Positions 36,701 to 45,304 of a stretch of DNA of 64,000 bases are shown here, piece after piece. Position numbers and translations under genes: made by a program. Under the pieces are notes generated by a model. The model worked only from the letters and a program-made list of their open reading frames with translations. It did not search any database and was not told the origin of the DNA. How positions within the stretch are numbered: position 1 is the stretch's first letter; the number at the start of each line of letters is the position of its first letter. Source of the stretch: Vibrio splendidus (GTDB lineage Bacteria; Pseudomonadota; Gammaproteobacteria; Enterobacterales; Vibrionaceae); NCBI RefSeq assembly GCF_001557875.1, contig NZ_LNRF01000009.1, positions 141,419 through 205,418 of the forward strand, in the 5' to 3' direction.

Positions 36701-36890
36701 TATCAAGGTAAACAACCCGATAAGACAAGCCGTCGCGATCGAGTTCTTCGGATAATCCTTTATGGAAATCATCCGTCCAGAAAAAACCTTGATGGTAGGA
36801 GTGGATCACCAATACATCCTTTGTCTGAGCTGAAGCAAACACACTCCAACACATCACAATAAAAAATAACGAAAGTCGCACTGAATTCAC
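33732..36890 (-). CDS. Sensory GGDEF/EAL protein with ABC-type substrate-binding domain and PAS domains
   Basis: From the GTG at 36890 the protein has about 1052 residues: a signal segment (SLFFIVMCWSVFASAQ) and a periplasmic ABC_sub_bind-like domain (KDVLVIHSYHQGFFWTDD onwards). A membrane helix (VGLLFLVMSCVIATLVYYL), two PAS domains, GGDEF and EAL follow. TGGDEF-type MGGDEF is intact. The EAL signature reads EIL but keeps the glutamate, and NLS, LEITE, DDFGSG, KIDG and AEFVE are present, so phosphodiesterase activity is plausible. The frame runs open to 36989, over the asnC start, which is unlikely to be used; a GTG at 36881 is another option. The ligand is unknown. Confidence 0.9.
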   Translation of the reverse strand: MNSVRLSLFFIVMCWSVFASAQTKDVLVIHSYHQGFFWTDDFHKGLSEELDRDGLSYRVVYLDSKRTQNPEYLERVYQLYHTKLQHEEFAAVVVSDNNALNLMKRLAPDLKDTPVIFGGINNFSPQMIEGLNATGITEDIDLVGNIELIKRLQATVKKIYIVTDHSVTGEAIRSQIDLFIKTHPDFSDLVEHYVPDSYQELMAFSQRADLGKSLLFWAYYRDAQGRVSSDEDWRQLNIKTQMPLYMVHDLGLGFGAIGGVIQSGETQGRDTGRVLLSVLKNPKAPLPLVVAGAPEIKLDYQQISRWDLGAENEASVTFLNKPKSFLVRYRDEIRTVGLLFLVMSCVIATLVYYLNRLKKSERASRQSQLLLESIFDQSLQFMGIIDKGGVLLSSNSKLHELLYNQGYKLGTPLQQHQHWEDSAREVLTEYFITKSERQALRFEAEVWCRDRGAMVLDISLKPMPGNEKEDIQFLFEARDVTSRKLAENKLFQREANLKLYYDKQPVMMITLDGNNRIQQVNQFAEQLLGYPLEQLLGHRPREFYVDENAMIPRHILLQPQHKIRGVWRRDIEYRHADGSKIWIRENIRPLVESDQLLIVGEDITETHELSEKLEYQARYDLLTDTFNRNHFEQELQKALKEVESHMRTHAMLFLDLDQLKVLNDTAGHEAGDAAILFSAKLLEDVLPYNAVLARMGGDEFAVLIKDCTERDAVNVCRSIISMMSENPFLWDDIRLNLTCSIGIRLIDHTAASPQMVHAQADAACHAAKEEGRNRYNLYHQDDEDLRRRHLEMECVNLVHEALANDRLELFAQRILGLNKNSDKMHFEILVRIKNIQGEYISPGIFMPASERYNIAHLIDRQVVNKTLSWLEQRPEIIDDLGMCSINLSGHSMGNREFVEFLIDSLSNSSIPCHKICLEITETAAMSNMKQAIKFFTRIKELGCMIALDDFGSGLSSFGYLKKLPVDIVKIDGLFVRDIDVNEMDHVMVRSINDLAKQMGKHTVAEFVENTQIIDKLIELGVNYAQGYIIGRPKPLAELVEELRQESEIEPLV

Positions 36891-36979
36891 CCTAACACCA
36901 TTGTTGCTGCTAATATTATCACCCTTGGCTATGATATGTACTCTAGCCAATATATTTTCATTAAATCTAAGGGTTAAGC

Positions 36980-37444
36980 ATGTCCACAACTACCGCTCGT
37001 CTCGATGACCTAGACCGTGCCATTCTCAAAACCTTGATGGAAGATGCACGTACTCCTTATGCTGAAATGGCAAAGCAGTTCGATGTCAGCCCTGCGACGA
37101 TTCACGTTCGCATCGAAAAGATGAGATCGGCAGACATTATTGAGCGAACGGAAGTTGTGGTAAACACCAAAAAGCTGGGTTACGACGTGTGTTGCTTTAT
37201 TGGCATCAACCTTAATGCTGCCAAAGATTACCACTCGGCGATCGCTAAGCTGAATGCCTTAGACGAAGTGGTTGAAGCGTACTACACCACTGGAGCTTAC
37301 AATATCTTTGTAAAGCTGATGTGTAAGTCGATAGAAGAGCTGCAGTTTGTATTGATCGATAAACTGCAAGCGATCGATGAAGTTCAGTCGACAGAGACAC
37401 TGATTTCATTGCAGAACCCTATCAACCGCAATGTGAATCCATAA
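36980..37444 (+). CDS. asnC: Lrp/AsnC family regulator AsnC
   Basis: AsnC regulates asparagine synthesis genes in E. coli. The 154 residues have the N-terminal helix-turn-helix (MAKQFDVSPATIHVRIEKM) and a RAM ligand-binding domain. Similarity to E. coli AsnC runs throughout, including AKDYHSAIAKLNALDEVVEAYYTTGAYNIFVKLMC and IDEVQSTETLISLQNPI. AAGGG upstream supports the start. It is divergent from the GGDEF/EAL gene, with only about 90 bp for both promoters. No asnA lies adjacent, so it is away from its usual E. coli partner. Confidence 0.94.
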   Translation: MSTTTARLDDLDRAILKTLMEDARTPYAEMAKQFDVSPATIHVRIEKMRSADIIERTEVVVNTKKLGYDVCCFIGINLNAAKDYHSAIAKLNALDEVVEAYYTTGAYNIFVKLMCKSIEELQFVLIDKLQAIDEVQSTETLISLQNPINRNVNP

Positions 37445-37478
37445 CATTGATTCTCCTTGCTTGGCATCAAGCACAGAC

Positions 37479-37509
37479 AAAAAAAGAGCCTCTAACTAGA
37501 GGCTCTTTT
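37479..37509. terminator. Bidirectional terminator between asnC and prlC
   Basis: Stem AAAAGAGCCTCT / AGAGGCTCTTTT, A run before and T run after, between convergent genes. Confidence 0.92.
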
Positions 37510-37546
37510 CTCAATTATCTCGCAATAAACTAGATAGTTACCGTGA

Positions 37547-39589
37547 TTATGCGTTAATTCCCGCGTGGCGCAGCATTGCGTCGATTTGTGGCTCACGCCC
37601 ACGGAAGCGTTTGAACAGCTCCATTGGCTCTTCACTGCCACCCATTTCAAGGATGTTATTCAAGAAACGATTACCGGTTTCAGTGTTGAAGATACCTTCC
37701 TCTTCAAATGCTGAGAACGCATCTGCCGATAGCACTTCTGCCCACAGGTAGCTGTAGTAGCCCGCACTGTAGCCACCAGCAAAGATGTGACCAAAGCTGT
37801 GTGAGAAACGGTTCCAATCTAGGCTTGGCAATACCGATACCTTAGACTTAACATCCGCTAGTGTTTCTAGTACGCGAGCACCCACTTCAGGGTCGTACTC
37901 TGTGTGTAACGTGAAATCGAACAAGCCAAGCTCTAGCTGACGCAGGATAAACATCGCAGATTGGAAGTTCTTCGCCGCTAGCATCTTCTCTAGCATCTCT
38001 TTTGGTAGCGCTTCACCCGTTTCGAAGTGACCAGAGATGAACGACAGCGCTTCTTCTTCCCAACACCAGTTCTCTAGGAACTGACTTGGCAGTTCAACCG
38101 CATCCCAAGGCACGCCATTAATACCCGCAACTGCGCCCGCTTCTACTTGCGTCAGCATGTGGTGAATGCCGTGACCGAATTCGTGGAATAAGGTCACCAC
38201 TTCATCGTGAGTAAATAGCGCAGGCTTATCACCAACTGGCTTATTGAAGTTACACGTTAGGTAAGCAACCGGCGTTTGCAGCTCACCAGATTCAGTAATG
38301 CGACGACCACGACAGTCATCCATCCAAGCGCCACCACGTTTGTGTTCACGTGCGTATAGATCTAGGTAGAAGCTACCACGCAGTGTTCCAGTCGCATCAA
38401 AGATATCAAAGAAGCGAACTGACTCATGCCAAGTGTCTACACCTACACGCTCTGTTACCGACATACCAAACACGCGGTTCAGTACCTCAAACAGACCTGA
38501 AACCACATTAGATTCTGGGAAGTAAGGACGAAGCTCTTCATCAGAGATCTCGAACAGGTTCTGTTTTTGTTTCTCACTGTAGTAAGCGATGTCCCACAGG
38601 TTTAGCTCAGAGACACCAAACTCTTTCTCTGCAAACTGGCGTAGCTCTTCAACTTCGCGTTCACCTTGCGGTTTGGCTTTTACTGCTAGGTCGTTTAGGA
38701 AACCAAGCACTTGGTCTGGCGTTTCTGCCATTTTGGTCGACAGTGATTTTTCGCTGTAAGTACTGAAGCCAAGCATGCGCGCGATCTCGTGGCGCAGTTT
38801 AAGTTGCTCAGTGATGATCTCAGTATTGTCCCATTTACCGGCATTTGGACCGCGATCTGAAGCGCGCGTTACGTATGCTTCATAAAGCTCTTTACGCAGT
38901 TCTTGGTTATCACAGTACGTCATCACTGGTAGGTAAGATGGGATATCTAAAGTCAGTAGATAGCCTTGTTGCTCTTTAGACTCAGCCGCCGCTTGTGCTG
39001 CCGCCAGTGCTGATTCAGGCATACCTGCCAGTTCCGCGACATCTGTGATCTGTTTGCTCCAACCCATGGTTGCATCAAGCACATTGTTTGAGAATTGAGA
39101 GCCTAGCTCAGACTGACGCTTGCTGATCTCGCCGTAACGATGCTGTTCGTCTGCAGGCAAGCCAATGCCCGACAGTTCAAAGTCACGCAGTGCGTCAGTA
39201 ATGGTTTTTTGTTGAGCTCGATTTAATGCCGAGAATTCTTCACTCGCCTTGATCGCTTTGTACGCTTCAAACAAGCCTTTGTGTTGACCAACCCACGTGC
39301 CGTACTCAGATAGCACAGGTAAGCAGCTCTCATACGCTTCACGCAGTTCGTCACTGTTCACAACAGAGTTCATGTGGCTTACTGGTGACCAAATACGGCC
39401 TAAACGATCATCCACTTCTTCAATCGGAGCAACCAGGTTGTCCCAGCTTGGTGAAGTATTACCTTCAAGTACTTGTTCTATCTTGTTGCGACACGCTTCA
39501 ATCACTTGCTCAACTGCAGGCTTTACGTGCTCTGGCTTGATCTGTGAAAACGGAGGTAAGTCCGTGAAGGTTAATAGCGGATTAGACAT
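37547..39589 (-). CDS. prlC: Oligopeptidase A
   Basis: PrlC (OpdA) is a cytoplasmic zinc M3 metallopeptidase that degrades peptides, including cleaved signal peptides. The 680 residues equal the E. coli length. The zinc site FHEFGHGIHHML is intact, with the third ligand glutamate in the downstream ENWCWEE segment. GGAATG before the ATG supports the start. It is divergent from rlmJ, matching the E. coli prlC-rlmJ-gor block. The 279-bp intergenic region to rlmJ shows nothing I can name. Confidence 0.97.
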   Translation of the reverse strand: MSNPLLTFTDLPPFSQIKPEHVKPAVEQVIEACRNKIEQVLEGNTSPSWDNLVAPIEEVDDRLGRIWSPVSHMNSVVNSDELREAYESCLPVLSEYGTWVGQHKGLFEAYKAIKASEEFSALNRAQQKTITDALRDFELSGIGLPADEQHRYGEISKRQSELGSQFSNNVLDATMGWSKQITDVAELAGMPESALAAAQAAAESKEQQGYLLTLDIPSYLPVMTYCDNQELRKELYEAYVTRASDRGPNAGKWDNTEIITEQLKLRHEIARMLGFSTYSEKSLSTKMAETPDQVLGFLNDLAVKAKPQGEREVEELRQFAEKEFGVSELNLWDIAYYSEKQKQNLFEISDEELRPYFPESNVVSGLFEVLNRVFGMSVTERVGVDTWHESVRFFDIFDATGTLRGSFYLDLYAREHKRGGAWMDDCRGRRITESGELQTPVAYLTCNFNKPVGDKPALFTHDEVVTLFHEFGHGIHHMLTQVEAGAVAGINGVPWDAVELPSQFLENWCWEEEALSFISGHFETGEALPKEMLEKMLAAKNFQSAMFILRQLELGLFDFTLHTEYDPEVGARVLETLADVKSKVSVLPSLDWNRFSHSFGHIFAGGYSAGYYSYLWAEVLSADAFSAFEEEGIFNTETGNRFLNNILEMGGSEEPMELFKRFRGREPQIDAMLRHAGINA

Positions 39590-39868
39590 ATAAACATTCC
39601 TTTGGCTTTAGAGACTTTCGTCTTTTTTGTAATGAGGTCGTCTTACAGTCATCAGGCTAAAGTTCGCCCTAAAAAATCACCTGCGAATAGTTATTAAATA
39701 GTGCCCAACAAGGCAAATTTCAATAGTAGAACCAATAACTAACTGCATATTGCTAGCGACTGTTCCTGAATTGTTCGAGAATTTATGGTCCATTGAGGGT
39801 TATAATAGTCTGATTAACCCCACCTACACTAACCACACTCTAATTCGAGAGTGTTACGAGAGTTTAAT

Positions 39869-40708
39869 TTGTTAAGTTATCGCCACAGCTTCCACGCAGG
39901 TAACCATGCCGACGTAGTAAAGCATATCGTACAGAGCCTTATTCTTAATTCTTTGAAACAGAAGGATAAGCCTTTTGTTTATCATGACACTCACTCTGGT
40001 GTAGGTCGTTACGACTTAACGCATGAATGGTCTGAAAAAACCGGTGAATACAAACAAGGTATTGCGCGCGTTTGGGAACAGAAAAATCTTCCTGAAGACA
40101 TTCAAAGCTACCTTGAGTCTATTTCCATTCTCAACAATGGCGAGAAACTGCGTTACTACCCGGGTTCCCCACGTGTTGCACGTGCACACCTGCGTGACCA
40201 AGACCGCATGGTACTGACTGAGCTTCACCCAGCCGATCACCCTCTGCTTGAGCAAGAGTTCCACCGTGATCGTCAGGTATCTATCTATAAAGAAGATGGT
40301 TTTAAGCGCTTGAAGGGCAGCCTGCCACCAAAAGAACGTCGTGGTTTAGTACTGATCGACCCGCCTTACGAGCTGGCAAAAGAGTATCGTGATGTCGTGA
40401 CAGCAATCGCTCAAAGCCACAAGCGCTGGGCAACTGGTATCTACGCAATTTGGTACCCGGTGGTAAATCGCTGTGATATCGAAGATATGATCGAAGGTCT
40501 CGAAGGCTTAGGCATCAACAAGATTCTACAAATCGAACTTGGCGTATCACCAGACACCAACGAGCGTGGCATGACAGCATCAGGCATGATCGTGATTAAC
40601 CCGCCTTGGAAGCTAGAAAGCCAAATGAAAGAGATTCTTCCATTCTTGAAGGAAGCAATTGCGCCGGCAACCGGTCACTTCAAAGTAGAGTGGATCGTAC
40701 CCGAGTAA
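39869..40708 (+). CDS. rlmJ: 23S rRNA (adenine2030-N6)-methyltransferase RlmJ
   Basis: RlmJ methylates A2030 of 23S rRNA. From the TTG at 39869 it has 279 residues starting MLSYRHSFHAGNHADVVKH, identical in the first 16 residues to the E. coli protein. CGAGAG at six bases supports this start over the upstream GTG at 39851. The catalytic motif LIDPPYE and the NPPWKLE segment are present. Confidence 0.95.
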   Translation: MLSYRHSFHAGNHADVVKHIVQSLILNSLKQKDKPFVYHDTHSGVGRYDLTHEWSEKTGEYKQGIARVWEQKNLPEDIQSYLESISILNNGEKLRYYPGSPRVARAHLRDQDRMVLTELHPADHPLLEQEFHRDRQVSIYKEDGFKRLKGSLPPKERRGLVLIDPPYELAKEYRDVVTAIAQSHKRWATGIYAIWYPVVNRCDIEDMIEGLEGLGINKILQIELGVSPDTNERGMTASGMIVINPPWKLESQMKEILPFLKEAIAPATGHFKVEWIVPE

Positions 40709-40896
40709 TCTCGAACTTAACGTCATACTCTGACGAATATTCAGCAGATTGTGACGTACACGAATAAATTTTAAACAGGGAGATTGAGTTCAACCGATCT
40801 GCCCTCAATATAATAATTATACAATTTAAGAATCTATAGGACGTAGGTGTTCAGTGCGCTCACTGTGCCCACAGCCTTCAATAAATGGAGAAAGTA

Positions 40897-42252
40897 ATGG
40901 CGACTCATTTTGATTACATCTGTATCGGCGGCGGCAGCGGCGGCATCGCATCAGCAAACCGCGCAGCAATGCACGGTGCAAAGGTTGCACTTATCGAAGC
41001 TCAAGACCTTGGTGGTACTTGTGTAAACGTTGGTTGTGTTCCTAAAAAGGTAATGTGGCACGGCGCTCAAGTTGCTGAAGCTATCAACCTATACTCTGAA
41101 GACTACGGCTTCGACGTTGACGTAAAAGGCTTCAACTGGGGCAAATTGGTAGAAAACCGCCAAGCGTACATTGGCCGTATCCACCAATCTTACGATCGCG
41201 TTCTTGGTAACAACAAAGTAAATGTAATCAGAGGCTTTGCTAAGTTCGTTGACGAGAAAACTGTTGAAGTTAACGGTGAACACTACACAGCGGATCACAT
41301 CCTGATCGCAGTAGGTGGTCGTCCAACCATTCCAAACATCCCAGGCGCTGAATACGGCATCGATTCAAACGGTTTCTTCGACCTAATGGAGCAACCTAAA
41401 CGTGTTGCTGTTATCGGCGCAGGCTACATCGCAGTTGAAATCGCAGGCGTACTAAGCGCACTTGGCACAGAAACACATCTATTCTGCCGTAAAGAGTCAC
41501 CACTTCGCAGCTTCGACCCAATGATCATCGAGACACTGGTTGAAGTAATGGAAGCGGAAGGCCCAACACTGCATACACACTCTGTTCCAAAAGAAGTCGT
41601 GAAAGAAGCAGACGGCACATTAACTCTACACCTAGAGAACGGCAACACTCAAAACGTTGACCACCTAATCTGGGCTATCGGTCGCCACCCAGCAACTGAC
41701 GCTATTAACCTAGCATCAACTGGCGTTGCAACGAACGATCGTGGCTACATCAAAGTAGACGAGTTCCAAGCAACCAACGTTCCTGGCATCTACTGTGTTG
41801 GCGACATCATGGAAGGCGGTATCGAGCTAACTCCTGTTGCTGTTAAAGCAGGTCGTCAGCTTTCTGAGCGTCTATTCAACGGTCAAACCAACGCGAAAAT
41901 GGACTACAAGCTAGTGCCTACTGTTGTATTCAGCCACCCACCTATCGGCACAATTGGTCTAACGACTCAAGAAGCTGAAGAGCAATACGGCAAAGACAAC
42001 ATCAAGGTATACACGTCTGGCTTCACTGCTATGTACACAGCAGTAACCAAGCACCGTCAACCTTGTAAGATGAAGCTAGTATGTGCTGGCGAAGAAGAGA
42101 CAGTAGTCGGCCTACATGGCATCGGCTTCACTGTTGATGAAATGATTCAAGGCTTCGGCGTTGCAATGAAGATGGGCGCAACCAAAGCAGACTTCGACTC
42201 TGTTGTGGCAATTCACCCAACGGGCAGCGAAGAGTTTGTTACCATGAGATAA
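40897..42252 (+). CDS. gorA: Glutathione-disulfide reductase
   Basis: GorA reduces oxidised glutathione with NADPH. The 451-residue flavoenzyme has an FAD motif (ICIGGGSGGIASANRAA), the redox-active disulfide in GGTCVNVGCVPKK and an NADPH Rossmann motif (VIGAGYIAVEIAGVLSALG). The C-terminal dimer domain has GIGFTVDEMIQGF and HPTGSEEF, with the catalytic histidine. TGGAG about six bases before the ATG at 40897 favours this over 40885. The gene follows rlmJ as in E. coli and ends at a strong terminator. Confidence 0.97.
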   Translation: MATHFDYICIGGGSGGIASANRAAMHGAKVALIEAQDLGGTCVNVGCVPKKVMWHGAQVAEAINLYSEDYGFDVDVKGFNWGKLVENRQAYIGRIHQSYDRVLGNNKVNVIRGFAKFVDEKTVEVNGEHYTADHILIAVGGRPTIPNIPGAEYGIDSNGFFDLMEQPKRVAVIGAGYIAVEIAGVLSALGTETHLFCRKESPLRSFDPMIIETLVEVMEAEGPTLHTHSVPKEVVKEADGTLTLHLENGNTQNVDHLIWAIGRHPATDAINLASTGVATNDRGYIKVDEFQATNVPGIYCVGDIMEGGIELTPVAVKAGRQLSERLFNGQTNAKMDYKLVPTVVFSHPPIGTIGLTTQEAEEQYGKDNIKVYTSGFTAMYTAVTKHRQPCKMKLVCAGEEETVVGLHGIGFTVDEMIQGFGVAMKMGATKADFDSVVAIHPTGSEEFVTMR

Positions 42253-42279
42253 TCAACGTCTTAGTTGAGCTCTCTTTAG

Positions 42280-42306
42280 AAGCAGGCCTTGTGCCTGCTT
42301 TTTTTA
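42280..42306 (+). terminator. gorA terminator
   Basis: Stem AAGCAGGC / GCCTGCTT with a five-base loop followed by Ts, about 30 bp after gorA. Confidence 0.9.
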
Positions 42307-42382
42307 CGTTCGCTCTGAACCTTAGCTATCGATTCGACGTAACACAAATATCTACTTATCTAGAACAGCAATGGAGTTTGTG

Positions 42383-42634
42383 ATGAATCTTCTGATTGAA
42401 TCATTTGAAGGCGGGATCTATTTGGCTTACCAAGTCATTGGCGAGCAAAAGCAGTTAATCAAAGACGACCACCAGCACCCAATGAAGTTTTTGAGTGTTA
42501 ACCAAGCACGCGACCACTTTAGCGACCAAGGCGTGGCATCGGCAATGTTGGTTCACAACAGTGCTTACGATGAGATGTGTGGTGAGCATTGCGGTAACAC
42601 CCAACCGTTCGAGATTGATTTGAAGTGGAGTTAA
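42383..42634 (+). CDS. DUF6482 family protein
   Basis: The 83-residue protein matches the small DUF6482 family seen in marine gammaproteobacteria: MNLLIESFEGGIYLAYQVIGEQ at the start and two cysteines in MCGEHCGN near the end. The function is unknown. The ATG at 42383 is preceded by GGAG at six bases, better than the ATG at 42371. It is a single-gene unit between gorA and the orphan nqrB, with its own terminator. Confidence 0.82.
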   Translation: MNLLIESFEGGIYLAYQVIGEQKQLIKDDHQHPMKFLSVNQARDHFSDQGVASAMLVHNSAYDEMCGEHCGNTQPFEIDLKWS

Positions 42635-42665
42635 ATCAACTTCAAAGCAATTGCGATAAAAATTG

Positions 42666-42692
42666 AAAGGCTTGCATCAATGCAAGCCTTTA
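42666..42692. terminator. Bidirectional terminator between the DUF6482 gene and nqrB
   Basis: Perfect stem AAAGGCTTGCAT / ATGCAAGCCTTT around CA, between convergent genes. T runs are short on both sides. Confidence 0.8.
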
Positions 42693-42726
42693 TTATCCAA
42701 GTCACTTTCCTTTTTAATCACTTAGA

Positions 42727-43968
42727 TCAGCGCGATGTCCGTTTCAGTCTTCGTTTGATGTTCTGCTCTTTCACAATAAAGTCGAACAGTGGAGCGAACA
42801 GGTTGGCGAACAAGATAGCCAGCATAATGCCCTCTGGGTAGGCTGGATTGAGCACTCTGATACCGACGGTCATAACGCCGATCAAAATCCCATAGGTCCA
42901 TTTACTCTGATTGGTAAACGCGGCGGAAACCGGGTCGGTTGCCATGAAGAAAGTACCAAACGCCACGCCACCCAACACAAAGTGCCAGTAGAAGGGCATC
43001 GAAAACATCGAGTTAGTCTCTGACCCTATCCAATTCATCAAGCTAGATGTCACAACGAGACCAATAATCACACCGGCGACAATGCGCCAAGACGCTATCT
43101 TCATCGCTATCAGAATCAACCCCGTCAGCATGATCAGTAGTGACGACACCTCTCCCATCGAACCTGGAATATTACCGATAAAGGCATCCATCCAAGTGAT
43201 CGTCTCGCCAGTCATGTTATTGATGAGTGACGTGCTGCCGCCTTCATACCATTGACTCAGCGGTGTCGCGCCTGAATAGCCGTCAGCGGCAACCCACACA
43301 AGCCCACCCGACATGTTGGCTGGATACGCGAAATAGAGAAACGCGCGGCCTGCGAGTGCAGGGTTGAGGAAGTTTCGTCCTGTACCACCAAACAGCTCTT
43401 TGGCGACAACGATACCAAAGGTGATACCTAATGCAGCTTGCCAAAGCGGGATGGTTGGCGGGAGGATTAGTGCAAACAGCACCGAGCTAACAAAGAAGCC
43501 TTCATTAACTTCGTGCTTGCGAACGACAGCAAACAGTACCTCCCAGAAACCACCTACTACAAACACCGTGGCATAAACGGGTAGGAAATAGAGTGCACCA
43601 AGCAGCATCTGACTTGCCCAACCACTTGCCATCATTGACTGTGTATCACCAAAAGCCCATGACAGGCGCCAGCTACTCTCGATAACTGAAGTAAGTTCGC
43701 TAGGTTGATAGCTGTAGGTTAACGCAAGAACACTTTGGTGCCCGACGTTATACATACCCCAGAACATTGCCGGAAAAGTCGCCAACCACACCAGAATCAT
43801 GATTCGTTTGAGATCGATGCTATCTCGAACATGGGTCAAACCTTGGTTTACGTTGCCGGGCGTATAAAAGATGGTCGCGAAAGCTTCGTACAATGGATAG
43901 AGCTTTTCGTACTTCCCTCCGGCTTCAAATCGTGGAGCCACGTCTTCTAATCGTTTTTTTAAACTCAT
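42727..43968 (-). CDS. nqrB: Orphan Na+-translocating NADH:quinone reductase subunit B paralogue
   Basis: The 413-residue protein aligns along its whole length with NqrB, the membrane subunit of Na+-NQR that carries covalent FMN and riboflavin. About ten membrane helices are predicted. The FMN attachment motif DGYSGAT is kept, with Thr at about residue 235, as are GGTGRNFLNPALAGRAF and MATDPVSA. Neither nqrA nor nqrC-F is adjacent; neighbours are a DUF6482 gene and a SPOR protein. It is probably a paralogue of an operon-encoded NqrB elsewhere. The start at 43968 (MSLKKRL) is chosen by homology. Confidence 0.92.
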   Translation of the reverse strand: MSLKKRLEDVAPRFEAGGKYEKLYPLYEAFATIFYTPGNVNQGLTHVRDSIDLKRIMILVWLATFPAMFWGMYNVGHQSVLALTYSYQPSELTSVIESSWRLSWAFGDTQSMMASGWASQMLLGALYFLPVYATVFVVGGFWEVLFAVVRKHEVNEGFFVSSVLFALILPPTIPLWQAALGITFGIVVAKELFGGTGRNFLNPALAGRAFLYFAYPANMSGGLVWVAADGYSGATPLSQWYEGGSTSLINNMTGETITWMDAFIGNIPGSMGEVSSLLIMLTGLILIAMKIASWRIVAGVIIGLVVTSSLMNWIGSETNSMFSMPFYWHFVLGGVAFGTFFMATDPVSAAFTNQSKWTYGILIGVMTVGIRVLNPAYPEGIMLAILFANLFAPLFDFIVKEQNIKRRLKRTSR

Positions 43969-44117
43969 AATCTCAATCACCTTATTACTTGAGTTATGGT
44001 TTTCTACGCATCAACCGCGCTATTTGAACAATTTTTAGCTATTTTTAATCAAATTCGTCTTGAAGAACGAGTATCTGAAAGTCGAACCGATGTTGAAAAA
44101 GAAGAATGTATAAACAA

Positions 44118-44144
44118 CAAAGCCCCAGCAATGGCTGAGGCTTA
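44118..44144 (-). terminator. Terminator of the SPOR gene
   Basis: Stem AAGCCTCAGC / GCTGGGGCTT on the minus strand with one mismatch, followed by a weak U tract (TTGTTGTTT). It is 23 bp past the stop. Confidence 0.6.
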
Positions 44145-44166
44145 TTTGGTATAACAACGGTCGTCG

Positions 44167-45126
44167 TTACTTCACGCACATCACATTGAGCAATGAAGAT
44201 CCTTTCAATTGGTTAACGTTACCGTTGGTAAACAGGCCTTTCTTATCTGTGCCCCAATAAGGGAGGTGCATTGGCCAGTTCTGTTTTTCCATAACCTTTG
44301 AGCTCAAAATGCTCTGCCACTGCTTTTCACTCATCAGCTTCATGTTGACCTGATTACACACCAGTTCAGCGCTATCGTAATCTAGGCGGCTCCAAGGCTT
44401 ACCTTGCTCCATGTAGAACTGTTGTTGATGGTCTAAAAGGTAAGGAATCGCATATTGGTTACCCGCAACGTCTGCTGTCACGCGGATCTCGATTTCTAGA
44501 TCATCACCTGAGCGCGCGTTACCGCTTGGTAGCGTCTGAATAGCAGCAGCACTCGTTACCGCGGCCGCTTGCTTAGCAGCCACAGGTTTTGCTGTTGGTT
44601 TTACAGGAGCCTTAGGCTTAACCATTTTTGACTCTGCCGGTTTTGCAACAATAGGCTGTGATGAGGTCTGAGACTTATCAACCATACGAATGAAGGCTTC
44701 GCCGTATCCAGACACTTTACGTACCTGAGCTAGGTCTTTTCTTGCATCCGAGAAGGTAGAGTAAGGTCCAATTAAACAACGATAGTCTCCGCCTTCCGGC
44801 TTCATCCATACATTGGTCGAGATCTTCTCATATAGGGGCTTTGCTCGGTTCAGTGACAAAGGCTTATTCAGCAAGCCACATTGAACCCAAAACAGCTCGT
44901 TATCTGAATGACGTTTAGGCGCCTTGCTCCCCCAAACACCCTTACCGATCGGACATGATTGCTCTAGCTGTGGTAATTGGTTGGTGCTTGCCTGAGTTGC
45001 ATCACATAGAACCGACTCTGCATTCACTTGGCTCGATACCAAAAGAGATGCAGCGATAAGCCCCATACGATAATTTCTCGTCACAGCACGACATACAGCA
45101 TTCATTGTCAATTTCATAACCACCAC
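44167..45126 (-). CDS. Exported SPOR-domain protein
   Basis: The 319-residue protein has a signal peptide (MGLIAASLLVSSQVNAE, cleavage near residue 36). An N-terminal module resembling a SPOR repeat follows (LFWVQCGLLNKPLSLNRAKPLYEKI ... YRCLIGPYSTFSDARKDLAQVR, about 73-145). A Pro/Ala/Lys-rich linker (about 155-200) leads to a C-terminal domain containing DLEIEIRVTADVAGNQYAIPY. SPOR domains bind denuded peptidoglycan, so a periplasmic envelope role is likely. Start is uncertain: GTG at 45126 has AGGG five bases upstream, and ATG at 45117 is also possible. Confidence 0.78.
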   Translation of the reverse strand: MVVMKLTMNAVCRAVTRNYRMGLIAASLLVSSQVNAESVLCDATQASTNQLPQLEQSCPIGKGVWGSKAPKRHSDNELFWVQCGLLNKPLSLNRAKPLYEKISTNVWMKPEGGDYRCLIGPYSTFSDARKDLAQVRKVSGYGEAFIRMVDKSQTSSQPIVAKPAESKMVKPKAPVKPTAKPVAAKQAAAVTSAAAIQTLPSGNARSGDDLEIEIRVTADVAGNQYAIPYLLDHQQQFYMEQGKPWSRLDYDSAELVCNQVNMKLMSEKQWQSILSSKVMEKQNWPMHLPYWGTDKKGLFTNGNVNQLKGSSLLNVMCVK

Positions 45127-45234
45127 TTAAACCCTTACGGGCTAATTATTACCGAATCTATGTCGATAAAACATGAATTCCATTTTAAGTATTATTGACA
45201 CTATCAATGATACTAAGTTCCAGATCCATTAAGC

Positions 45235-45265
45235 AAAAAAAGAGCCGTAATTGCTTACGGCTCTT
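45235..45265 (-). terminator. Terminator of the peptide ABC transporter operon
   Basis: Perfect 11-base stem AAGAGCCGTAA / TTACGGCTCTT with a four-base loop, followed on the minus strand by seven Us, 40 bp past the last gene. Confidence 0.93.
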
Positions 45266-45304
45266 AGTTTAGTGACTTTTTTTACTAAAAATCAAACCGA
45301 GCTA

